Part shown: piece after piece, positions 1-9,960 of the stretch
Numbering within the stretch: the stretch's first letter is position 1
Layout: the number at the start of each line of letters is the position of its first letter
Assembly (NCBI GenBank): GCA_016271365.2
Contig: JADMNL010000028.1
Coordinates: 100,164,001-100,228,000 of the forward strand
Reading direction: 5' to 3'
Source of the DNA: Neoceratodus forsteri
Lineage: Eukaryota; Chordata; Ceratodontiformes; Ceratodontidae
DNA length: 64,000 nucleotides
Translations under genes and position numbers: made by a program
Notes under the pieces: model-generated
Told to the model about the DNA's origin: nothing
Seen by the model: only the letters and a program-made list of their open reading frames with translations
The model's database searches: none

Positions 1-150
1 GTGTTGTGCATGTTGCTTTCTTACATCACAGGGCCCCAACCAGCTGCAATGCTCCTGGCCAGCCCACCATTTTCCTACCTGGGTACTCAGAGTGTGTGAC
101 TGTGTAGGGACTCTGAACTGCATGCATAACTGTCTGATTAATATAGCTGT
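1..150 (+). mobile_element. LTR fragment of the PNMA-type Gypsy family
   Basis: This stretch matches the LTR copies at 20701-20850 and 9291-9440 almost base for base, for example the run reading gtgtgttgtgcatgttgc and the final gattaatatagc. It is the part of the LTR just before the point where another LTR begins. The left side is cut by the window edge. Confidence 0.8.
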
Positions 151-615
151 AACCCCTCCCCCCCACAAATGGGGGTTCCTGAAAAGTCTTCCTTGAGCTT
201 GTCTAAATGCTCACTGCCATGCTGGTGTCCTGCATTTTTGCAGTTTAAATGTATTGCCAGAGAGTGCCTGTATAGCCTCTGTGTACTGTCTCTTTAAGAG
301 CTGCCTGGATTGCAGTCATAATTAATCTGAGAGGGAGCTTTGTTAGAAGATGTACTTGTTTGCTGATCATTTGTTAGAGTAGTAATACTATTGCAGTTTG
401 TTGTAGCCTGCCTTCTTTGCAGCATGGACAGTTATGTTTGTTTCCATCATCTTGGTCCTGGACTGCTGAAATGGGCCAATCAGTACCTTTGAGGACTCTA
501 AAATGGAGCATGTCCCCAGGAGCTTTGTGGTAGCAAAATTCTGTAGGAATTGTAGTTTTTGCATTTTGGCACCAAGACAGACATGGAGGGGGAGTCCTTG
601 TTGTGACTGACAGAC
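151..615 (+). mobile_element. Start of a second Gypsy-family LTR, 3'-truncated
   Basis: It begins with the LTR terminus TGTAACCCC and follows the LTR at 20851 onward for about 465 bp (ctctttaagagctgcctgg, catcatcttggtcctgg). Homology stops after gactgacagaca. The junction with the preceding LTR piece falls at the same base as the LTR-in-LTR junction at 20850/20851. Confidence 0.75.
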
Positions 616-2847
616 AGTGAGCAAGTCCTGAAAGTCTCCTGCACTGTAAACAATTGATACTGATGCTGTCCCACCAACATGTCTGGATCCATGGTTGGTA
701 GCATTGCATAGTGCTGCCAACTGTGTCCATATGTACCAGCATACCATAAATGGTGCAGTATGGGCAACAAATTCCTTAAATCAGAAAGTGGGAGTAAATC
801 ATACAAAATGGCAGTAAAGTACTGCCTTACTCTCTTTACCTGTTCCCCTACTATCAGGACTGGGAGTGGGTGGCCTTGGGAGCCTGCCACCAAGGTTGGG
901 AGTGAGTGGCCTCGTGAGCTCACTGCCAGGGGAAGGGGACTATGAAGCATGCTGCCATAGTGAGGAGGGCCCCATAAGTCTGAGACCAGGGCTGAGTGGG
1001 ATGGGGGGCTCAGGAGCTATAAGCCAGTGATACGGGGGTGGGTGGGTACAGGAGCATGCCACCATGGTGGGTTGGGCATTTCCTGTAAGCTAGAGGTCAG
1101 GGATGGGAGCATGCCTCCAGGGATGGGAGCATGCCTCCTGGGATGGGGGCTCTCAAGAGTCAGAGGACAGAACTGGCGGAGGGTTCAGGGAGCATGCTGC
1201 CATGTAAGTGAAGGCTCAGGAACTTGCGCCGGAGGGGGAGACGACGACTCTGAGGCCAGGGATATAGAGCATGCTGCTATGACTGTGGTGGCTCAGCAGC
1301 CTGAGGCATGGCTATGCAGTGCATTTCTTTGGGATTTTGGAGGGATTCAGGTGAGTTGGTGCAGCCTTCTGTGTGGGAAGGGTGGTGGGGTACAGGTCTC
1401 AGTGTGGGGAGGGGGAACGCAGACCCATGCTTAGGGAGGAGGGGTGCAGGTGGGACAACTCTGAGGTGGGGGTAGTACCACTTGAGGTAGGAACAATGCA
1501 CATGAGGTGTTCAGGAACCACACTGAACCCCTGTTGGACAAGCAACAGACTCATAAAGCAGACTATGACCTCTGGAGCTAGACCCGCATGCCCCTCTCCA
1601 AGCAGACCACCCTCTATGCAGATGTCCGTCCCCCTCCAAAACCTTGGCTAGAAGCAGAACCATACAGAAAACAAGAGCACCCTACCATGCTGCCAATACC
1701 TCCCAATCCTGTCCTCTAGCTCAGCCCACCACCCTGCTCAGATACTGTACCTTTAGTCTGTCACTTTGTGCAGCGAACAGACTGTCCTTAAGCTCCTGAG
1801 TCCACCACCCATCACTGGCCTCTAGCTCCAAAACTCCCCCCAGTCCTGACCTCTGTCTCCTGAGCACCCCCCAAGCCCAGGTGACATGCTGTAGAGCCCC
1901 AGAAAATAGCTGCAGTTACCTTTGGCCCTGAGACCAGGGCAATACTTCCTCATGTCCTGAATTTACATAGCTGGTAGAAATTGTGAAAATCTAGTTTTGG
2001 GGGTGGAATACTAGAACTTTAATTTTGGTGTTCCGCCACTGGGTCCGGTATTTTGTCTGTTCAGAAAAGCAATTATATAGATTAAACTGCAAAGTAGCGG
2101 CACAGTGGAGTGGTACTCCAGCTGGAATACCAGAATGAGGAAAATGGTATTCCGCCACCAAAACTGGTACAGTCCCCACCACTTATACTGCCTGTGGCTA
2201 TGACAGGCAATTGGATTGACTGGGTAAAATCTTGATTCTGCTTGACATTTACATAGGCAGGTACGTTAATTGCTGTCGTATATAGTGATCTTGGAGTGCC
2301 GCATATGTCGGGCAATTAGCAGGGTGATAAGCCGTGCCGCAGTTGTACAGTTATCTAGGAGGACTGGATTTGTCTGCAACCCTGTGCATTTCACCCTTCA
2401 GTTAATGTCTATCTTTCCAGGCTCACTTCCTCTGCCAGTGCCTCTTTAGAGGCTGAATACCTCAGCCAGGCTTGTCTCCTTTTGCTGGGAATCGGGTCCT
2501 GGGACAAGTGCTGCAATATCTTTGTCCGTGTCTTGTTCTACAGCTTGCAATACTGTGACTGCTGTAGTGCTGCTCTTAGCTTGGGCTTCGGTGGCTGCTC
2601 CAGTGCTGTTTGCTCACTTGCACGTTAGTTGCAGCCCGTTAACAACTCCTCTAATGCTGCCATTAGTTGCTGTGCTAATGCGCTGTGCTGTTGCGAGTTC
2701 GGACTCCACTAAACCTAACTGGTGCCACTGGAAACAGGAGCTGTCGAGTCAGCTGGAGCAGCACCCTGACATATGACAGTACTGTAATTGGCGCCCTTTT
2801 TTTTTTTTAAGCGAGATGTTGTAGCAACCACCGATTATATATAGGAT
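616..2847. other. Unassigned sequence
   Basis: No coding region or known repeat was recognised. Around 1020-1170 the phrase gggatgggagcatgcctcc recurs imperfectly, so there is weak local duplication. A stretch near 1990-2180 has several copies of a ggtattccgcca-like phrase in both orientations, which may be an old transposon end. The short reading frames here look like chance. Confidence 0.4.
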
Positions 2848-3000
2848 AGTGCATGGGGAACAGTTGACAACAGGGCTATTCTTTCACTGAGTTAGCACTA
2901 TGACAATGGATTACCTCGAGAGCACAGCTCGAGAGGTAATCTGTAGTCATAGTGCCAATGAGGTGAAAGATGCCCTGTTGTCAACTGTTCCCCATGCACT
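2848..3000. repeat. Palindromic (foldback) MITE
   Basis: The two arms are near-complete reverse complements. The left end AGTGCATGGGGAACAG is matched by CTGTTCCCCATGCACT at the right end. The centre is a small CTCGAG...CTCGAG loop near 2915-2933. No coding capacity is seen. The terminus resembles that of the element immediately downstream. Confidence 0.75.
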
Positions 3001-3008
3001 TTTCTTTA

Positions 3009-3345
3009 CAGTGTATGGTGGAACGTCGTTTTTTGGGGAAAAAAAATCTCTACAGCATGTTTCTGCTTCAAAACATTTTTACTGGGTTACTAGAAGGAAA
3101 AAGAACTTTACATTTTGAACCTTTCACGCTAAACATTAGTACTGCCGCCGACATTGCTGCTTTGGCTATGTGTCCCCTCTATGGAGTGAGCCCTAACTGT
3201 CAAATGCTGCTCGAGGACACAGTGTGTGACGTTCGCAGTGCAGTAGAATAAATCATTCTGCTGCACTGCCAACCTCACTAGTGTGTGACTACAAGGTTTC
3301 GACAACAATGGATTTCAGTGGAGAACGACGTTCCACCATACACTA
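3009..3345. mobile_element. Tc1/mariner-like MITE
   Basis: Terminal inverted repeats of about 22 bp bound 337 bp: CAGTGTATGGTGGAACGTCG at the left and its complement CGACGTTCCACCATACACT at the right. Both ends are flanked by TA (3007-3008 and 3346-3347), the target duplication of Tc1/mariner transposons. There is no transposase, so it is non-autonomous. The superfamily call rests on TA plus the CAGT start. Confidence 0.65.
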
Positions 3346-3974
3346 TAATGGGCAGAATGTGTTTATACAGATACGCCTGTTATAAGCGGTGGGGACTGTA
3401 TGCACGGCAGGGCAGAATGCCATTTAATTTGAGCCCTGATTGATGCAGACATGCCAGGCATGAGCATTCTGTCCAAACTAAAAGCTGGCAGTAATTTAGG
3501 CTTAGCAGTAAGTGATAGTTGGTAGTTTGAATAATGCAAGGAAAAGCCATTTCCTAATAACTTGGAATAATCCAGGTGGAGTTAGCTGACAGGAACCTGG
3601 ATAAACCCAGTCCAAAGCAGTGTCGGTGAATACACAGGTCTGAATGGCCTAACAAGGCCTCATGTCATTTCATAAGGAGAGACCCAATCTGAAACAAACT
3701 GGCTGTTTCTGATGCATATTTGCTTCTTAGCTAACCACATTTCTTAACTCTCACGGTCCCTATATTTCTTACACCTTTCTATATCTTGCATCTCTATATT
3801 TAGACACAGGAATCTTACCAAGTATCTTCACTAAATTTTATTGGTCTTTAGCTAACCACATTTTTATATCCACATACATCATTCTGATGGTAGAAAAGTA
3901 AGAGCAGTGGAAGTGCAGAGAGTAGCAGATCTTCCCCCTTAATAACATTCATATTAAACTCCATATTAACTCTG
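3346..3974. other. Unassigned sequence
   Basis: No gene or repeat was recognised. The last 200 bp are AT-rich and probably include the decayed upstream part of the LINE that follows. Confidence 0.35.
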
Positions 3975-4661
3975 GACACCTCACATATTATTTCCAAAAC
4001 TTACAAGGCGCTGAATGACTCCCTAGGAACAAACACATTTGAGACGTTGGCAAAGTGGAACCGGGAGACTGGATTAGAGATTACACCACAACAGTGGGAA
4101 AGAGGATGTTTCCTGACCTCCAGACTCACGTTCTCTCAGAATTGGCGGCTTTTCGCATGGCAGCTGCTGATGAGATATTTTCGTACCCCCACAATTACCA
4201 GTCATTACTCAACTTCAGGGAAATCTGATTGTTGGCGCCTATGTGGGGAACCACAAGCACATCACACCCATGTTTTTTGGTCGTGCCCCTCCTTACAACC
4301 CTTTTTGGCTTCCCTCCAGGTGGAGCTGTCAGAATTAGTGGGTAGCATAATTACACTATCACCAGAAATATTTATCCTACACATTCTTCCTCAGGACCCA
4401 AGAGTTACTCATTTGCACTATCTGTTGGGAATAACCCTTCTCGCCGCGAAAAAAGCTATAACCAGACACTGGTATACACCCCAGATACCAACAATAGATG
4501 AATGGAGGGGAATAGTAATACAAATATACAAATCAGAGAAGATCTCCTTTTTCCTGAATAATTCCACAAATCAGGGTGTATCGAAATGGACAAAATGGAT
4601 ATTATATATAATGACTAAGGACCCCAGGTTTGTTCCCCTAGAGACCTTATCTTCCAATTAA
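3975..4661 (+). pseudogene. L1/Tx1-type LINE ORF2, C-terminal part
   Basis: An open frame runs from about 3975 to the stop at 4659-4661. It carries a Cys-rich segment near 4225-4300 (CWRLCGEPQAHHTHVFWSC), the C-terminal zinc-knuckle-like motif of L1-clade ORF2 proteins. It continues with AKKAITRHW and IPTIDEW, also typical of that C-terminus. Reverse transcriptase and endonuclease are absent, so the copy is 5'-truncated. The final open stretch is unusually intact for this window, suggesting a younger insertion. Assignment to the L1/Tx1 group is from motif memory; the exact family is not resolved. Confidence 0.7.
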
Positions 4662-5004
4662 GATTGGACTGGGAGGGGACGAAGTATGAATTGGCGGGAA
4701 GAATTTAACAGAGGAAGGACTCGGAGAGGGAGATGAGAAAACTCTGAAGCAGGCCTGTCGGGTTCAGTGAGCATGGGCCCGTTAAGAGGGTGGTAAACAA
4801 CTAGCTGGTCTCCAATTAAGTATGTATATAAATCAAATCATACAGAGCTGTGCATCTTTAATTAATACATTCTGTATAAGAAATGAGATTTGTATTAACT
4901 GTTCCAAGGTATGCATTAATATTGCAATTTGTGACTGCCCCCCTTCTCCCCTCCCCCATGGAATATATGGAAAATAATAAAGACATATTAACAAAAGAAA
5001 AGTA
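4662..5004 (+). mobile_element. 3' UTR of the L1/Tx1-type LINE
   Basis: Non-coding sequence follows the ORF2 stop and ends in an A-rich tail with an AATAAA-like signal (aaaataataaagacat near 4970-4986). The element probably ends near 5004. No clear target duplication was found. Confidence 0.5.
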
Positions 5005-5204
5005 AGACAGGTTAAACAACTGTCCCCGGCGAATTCTATTTTTGTGCTCTACCACGCCGGGCATCCTTCCTGGGTGTTCACGCCATCTACTGCCTCGACT
5101 CCCAGTCTGAACCCCACACACCCCAGCGGGACTCCCCTGATCACTCAGGCAGACCTAGCCCCCCGGATCACCACGTCGTCCTGGGATTAGAGAGGTCTTA
5201 CCTT

Positions 5205-5603
5205 GGTCAGTGTCAGTGGCTCAGAAGGTAGCACACTCGCCTCTGAGGCTGGGAGATCAGAAGACTGTGGGTTCTATCCCCCACACTAGGCACTTGGGAT
5301 AATATCCCAATACTGACACTGTAGCGCCGCATGAAGGGGATGCTGTACTCCTGAGGTGTCGTCTTTCAGATGAGACATTAAACCGGGGTCCCATCTGCCT
5401 GTTTTGGTGGTAGATCCCATGGCACTTCTCAAAGAGTAATTCCCCGGGGCCCAGGCCAAATTTCCCCCCATTTACTAAAAAATACCACCAACAGCTTAAT
5501 CTGGTTCATGGTCAGTTGGCATTCATCTGTACCCCGGGTCGTGTCTAAAAATAGGCAGAATTTTCCTAATGCACTATCCGGTCAACAAAAACTAAATAAA
5601 TAC
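5205..5603 (+). repeat. tRNA-derived SINE with conserved body and L2-type tail
   Basis: The head is tRNA-like: a box A around gtggctcagaaggtagca and a box B-like gtgggttctatcccc. The body contains gatgagacattaaaccgg, a segment I recall from widespread vertebrate SINEs. The tail (aaaataggc, then ggtcaacaaaaactaa) matches an L2-like LINE 3' end at 40605-40690, which points to the LINE machinery that mobilised it. Confidence 0.65.
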
Positions 5604-5719
5604 CTGGGTGGCAGGTTGGCTGTGGAGTCTTCAGAGTGTGGGGCAGACAGTGGGATGTGGGCGGTGTCCCTGGAACCTCAATCATCTCCATCTCCGTGGC
5701 AGGGATTTTTCTAGTTTGG

Positions 5720-6015
5720 TCCCCAGATGCAGGACGTGCAGTGCTGCCCTGCCCATGACGTGGATGCTCCCACCCACGTTCGGAAGGCAGCTGCCTGACG
5801 TCTCCCCTGCATGCAGCGCCAAGGCGTTGCAGTGGCTCTGGTCTCCACTGGGGGCCACTGCGATGCCGGGCTGACCCTGGAACCCTCCCTGAGAGAGGAG
5901 AGTGTCCTCCCTCTACCCTGCCGACCCCCGACGGCCTGGGCTTGTTCATGAACCTGGGTCGCCGGCGTGGCACGAGGTGTGGCATCCAGTGCCTCAACCC
6001 TCCACACCACCGGGC
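5720..6015 (-). repeat. tRNA-derived SINE, GGCCGGC family
   Basis: Read on the minus strand it starts with a tRNA-like head containing the box B-like gacccaggttcatgaac (near 5950) and gaggcactggatgccac. Related copies are at 36930-37535, 46480-47000, 48180-48420, 52330-52620 and 58960-59165. Confidence 0.6.
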
Positions 6016-6985
6016 CGGCCTGTGTGTGTGTTTTTGTCACTCAGGGAGAGACTCTGAATAATGAGAAGCTGTTACTGAGTGTCCCCGGCAGGCGTTCTGG
6101 CTAAGACCTCATGATGATGAATCCAGTAGGGCGGTAAGCCTGAGCTCTCTCTACTTCTAGTATAGTCAGCTGGGCAAATGAAACTATTAGCGGCAAGGAC
6201 TACAGGTCCAAATAAGACCACTCTTTGGGGGGATGTGTTGCATATGCGTACTTAGATTAGATTTTAAACTTGGGTATTGGGTTATTAGGCCACAAGTTTA
6301 TTGGGATGTGTAGGATAACGACTTGTTAGGACATATGTATTTGTTAAGTAATAGGGTTTTAGGATATAGTTTGGAACAGTCAATTTGGTGGACTGTATGA
6401 TTTGGTTAGGTCACTTGTTTTCTTAGGTTAGGAATTTCTATTAGAAGAGAACTGTTAGACTTAATAAATATTTGCTCATTGCTTGTGCTACATAAGAAAA
6501 AGCTGAGTTTGTCAGTTTACATTCTAAGAAGTTTTCTCATAACAATTGTCATTTTTTTCATGTATTGTCTTTCTGTAATAGATAAAAAAAAATATTTTTA
6601 TACAGGAATACTAGTCATTAGGATTATACAGTCCTGTTCACAACAGTCCTGTTTGTCTGTGCACTTAAGTTGCTCTTAAACATTTTACATTGTGTAATAC
6701 ACATCACAAACAACACAAGTTTACACTAAATACAGTTTTAGTTGTCTTACAATAGGTCCTAATTATCAATATGCTTTAAATACTACAGACATTTTAAGGT
6801 GCAATTCAGCTTTCAACAGATACAATCTCAATTTCCAAAAAACATATAAAGCACGGAATAATTTATACAAATATCTGTGCTGAACATAGATTATGTACAA
6901 CTATGCCTAAGCTAATAAAAATTAAAATTTAGTAATAAAGATCATATAGTTATCTGAAGGTTTTACATAAAGAAAAATCATTCAT
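6016..6985. other. Unassigned AT-rich sequence
   Basis: From about 6240 the sequence is AT-rich with no recognisable gene, SINE or LINE. The short reading frame at 6479-6679 is low-complexity hydrophobic sequence and is treated as chance. Confidence 0.35.
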
Positions 6986-7356
6986 GAGCAGGAAGGAGGG
7001 GTGGAAGAACAATGGGGAATAATAAAAACTGCCATCACAGTGGTAACAAGCCTTTGTATGAAGCAAATAAACAAAACAAAATGATGTAAGAAACTACTAT
7101 GGTTCTCAAAGGAGGTGGCAGTGAAGGTTCAAAGAAAAGAAAGCATTCAGAAAGTATAAGGAATCACAGAAGAAGCAGGACAGAGAATTGTATCAGTTAA
7201 AGCAAAGGAAGCTGGGAAGGCAGTCAGAACAGCAAAGGCCCGAACTGAGGAAAAGATAGCTAACTCAGATAAGAAGGGGGATAAAACCTTTTTTAGGTAC
7301 ATCAGGGAGTGAAAGAAGACTAAGGGAGGGATAGCGAGGCTTAATAAAGAGGGGGG
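6986..7356 (+). mobile_element. CR1 LINE fragment
   Basis: It matches the CR1 copy at about 12298-12660, in the linker between endonuclease and reverse transcriptase. Shared phrases include ctatggttctcaaa, agaattgtatcagttaaagc and aggtacatcagggag. Frames are broken. It abuts a minus-strand LTR on the right. Confidence 0.75.
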
Positions 7357-7403
7357 TGGCTAGTGGTCCCTGGTAATCCAATAAAGCCACCTGACACCAA
7401 ATG
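7357..7403 (-). other. Internal stub and primer-binding-site-like sequence of a minus-strand LTR element
   Basis: Immediately outside the LTR end, the minus strand reads TTTGGTGTCAGGTGG. TGGTGTCAG is what a primer-binding site for a tRNA-Leu type would start with. Only about 50 bp of internal region remain before the CR1 fragment. Confidence 0.4.
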
Positions 7404-8479
7404 TTGTTTTAAATCAGTTGCAATTTATTAATACCAAATAAACCCTAACAATTTTCCTCTAACATGATCAAATCTAAACAGCTGATGGCTTATTACCACC
7501 ACGGCTACAGGTGTTTAGAGGGAATGAAGCAACATTCCTCATTCCTCGGGCTGACCCAAGTATCTATGGCAGCCACGTTTGCTACTCCCCTTGGACACAC
7601 TGGACATACAGTCTGTCTGATATTTATACAGTGTTTGACAAGAATTGCAAAACAAGGGAGATTTTCCTGTTTAGACACTCTGACCATAAAAGACAAGAGA
7701 GTAGGGTCATGAGACAAGGGTGTAAAAGTATAGTGGCCATGAGATACCTCGATCATAAGATACATTTGACACTTTGCCGAGACATGTGGTCATTCTTAGA
7801 TGGAAAAACAAGTGATCAGGGGAATTTACATTTATCAAAAATAACTCGCTTTAGAGTACAGAAAACATACGAGGGGACTTCACATTCACTTTGAATAACT
7901 TGCTGACTAGACAGTGGCCAAAACAAGGATCTAATTGTTTCTTATCAACTCTCTGTTACACATTTTTTTTAAACACAAGAAATTATAAAATGAGGAACTG
8001 TATCTAAGCTGCAGTGGTTGAAGTAGCTGGACCTTATCTTTGGCTATGACCTTGGGTTGAAGGAAGGTTTGTACAAAATATCTCTGCTGAGCAAAGCAAA
8101 GCTAATTTTCTTTAAAACATTTATTTTTTTAAACACGGTTTATGCTCTTCACTTATTTTCTACAGTTATTTAAAGGGCCCCAACACCTTTTGAACCTGGC
8201 CATCTACACAGACATCAATTTGCACAGCAGTATCATTATCTGCACGGTTTCAACAATTACTCTCCAAACACCTCTGCACTTACAAGGCACATCACTCTAC
8301 ATGTTGGTATCATGTAGTCATCTACTAGCCACCTTCACCTTTTACTAGCCCTTTGCAACCTCTACACTAGCCATTTTACACCTTTCTATCTCCTCAACCT
8401 TTTGGTTAGCCAATTACATATTGTTGATAAAAGTTTGGCCACTGGTCACTAAACTTTGGCCACTGGCCACTTTCAACAA
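7404..8479 (-). mobile_element. Minus-strand LTR, family not identified
   Basis: The ends are TGTTGTTTT at 7404 and CAACAACA at 8472-8479, an inverted TG...CA pair. On the minus strand attaataaattgc near the 3' end would give an AATAAA polyadenylation signal upstream of U5. A primer-binding-like sequence follows directly. It interrupts or truncates the 5' LTR of the Gypsy element next to it. Open frames inside are not recognised. Confidence 0.5.
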
Positions 8480-9890
8480 CACTGCTTGCAGTTTCAGTTA
8501 GATCTGAGTTGGGAAGTGAAGAAGTAACAGCTCGAGATAGTTCGAGCAGCAATCCATAGTGGATTCACATGGGAGAACTGTGGAAAAGCTTGAGTTTGGC
8601 CTGCATACCTGCCTGCTGTTCCTGAAAGGGAACTTGTGCTTTTTTTGGACTGAATCTGAATTTGGAGAGAGAATTAAGCCACTGAATTGTGACCAGGCTT
8701 TAACCTGAAGAAGACCAAAGATTTGCTGAATGCGATCAGCCTGTCAGGACTTCCAGCTACCTCTGAACTCCCGGATTGTGCAGAGACTCTGTAATTGTGA
8801 CCGGAGAGCCATTTGCCAGGTACAGTGGAATTTCCTTACATGTGAATGTGCTGTGTGCTTATCTTGGGTTGTGATTTGGTTCCCCAGTGTGTGTCTGAAC
8901 TGTGTTTTGCTTGCTGGAGGCTGTATCCAGCTCCACAGACTGAATCCATATCCATTTCCATTTGTCTGGGCCCTGCTACACTGGCCCAGCCAGAATACCT
9001 GCTATGCAGAGAAAGTCTGCGACGAGAGACCAGCCTGGGGATCAGCCCCCTGCTCAACGCCTTGAACAGGAATGATGCCTCGGTGATTCGTGTGAGCCCT
9101 GCTTCTCCGGGCACTCCAGCTCAACAGCCTGCAGTCTGGATTTCATCTTGTCTGTGTCCAGTATTGGGTATCATTAGTAAACATCAGGGTAGCTCCCTGC
9201 AACAACAGCTAAATCTAAAAGTGTTGTCCTCAGATTGTCTTGTTTCCTTTTCTTTCACAAACTGTGCCCTCTGGCTCCAGATTACAAATAGTGTGTGTTG
9301 TGCATGTTGCTTTCTTCCATCAGAGGGCCCCAACCAGCTGCAACGTTCCTGGCTAGCCCACCGTTTTCCTACCTGGGTACCCAGAGTGTGTGACTGTGTA
9401 GAGACTCTGAAATGCATGCATAACTGTCTGATTAATATAACTTTTAAACAAATCAACCTGATTACGCCCCTCCTTTGTTCAAGTCCCCTGAATAAATCAG
9501 ATTTAACTTTGTTTGCATTTAACCTGACTGTGGTTCCAGTTTGTGCCAAAAGTATTGTATTGTTGCTATTTGCTGTGCTTAACCTTGTTTTACAGGGGGT
9601 CCCCAGGGTCAAGCTAGAGGAACCAGCCCTGGTGGTAAGTGCAAACAGTGTGGGTAATTGCCTGGTGAATAAGGGTCATTGTGAAAGTAATTATTGTATA
9701 TTGTTCAGGCCATTAGAAGGGAAAGAGGGGGGTTACAGTGTCCCGGAGGGCTGTGCACAGGTTAGCTTGACCACTAACAACCCTGATCTCTGGGTGGAGG
9801 CACCCGTTTCATTGCCAAAGCCCCTTAACCTGCTACTAGCCAAGCAGGCAGGAGTAGTAGCCCTTGGGATAGCGCCACCTAGGGGTTACA
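8480..9890 (+). mobile_element. 5' LTR of PNMA-type Gypsy element, 5'-truncated
   Basis: It matches the complete LTR at 20851-22858 from the phrase cactgcttgcag onward, lacking about the first 495 bp. It ends with AGGGGTTACA, the inverted partner of the TGTAACCCC start. A primer-binding site follows four bases later. Unlike the 3' LTR, it has no insertion at gattaatataac (9434-9445), so it shows the empty site. Confidence 0.85.
9594..9634 (+). promoter_or_regulatory. Putative mini-exon splice sites inside the LTR
   Basis: A strong acceptor (aaccttgttttacag) is followed about 35 bp later by a consensus donor (gtggtaagtgc). The same pair is present in the other LTR copies near 22546-22605 and 23003-23060. 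Whether it is used is unknown. Confidence 0.35.
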
Positions 9891-9893
9891 TCT

Positions 9894-9915
9894 TGGAGGC
9901 TCACCGCTGGGATTT
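9894..9915 (+). promoter_or_regulatory. Primer-binding site, tRNA-Thr-like
   Basis: Right after the LTR end and a three-base spacer the sequence reads TGGAGGCTCACCGCTGGGAT. It matches the complement of a vertebrate tRNA-Thr 3' end apart from an extra TC. This is the expected place for minus-strand DNA priming. Confidence 0.55.
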
Positions 9916-9960
9916 TTTGCCTTCTCGTGGCCAAAAATTACGAATTATTGTTAAAGATTA

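Noticed and set aside
498..950. Long minus-strand open frame
   Set aside because: Its right part overlaps LTR sequence and its left part is GC-rich with no motif. It is taken as chance.
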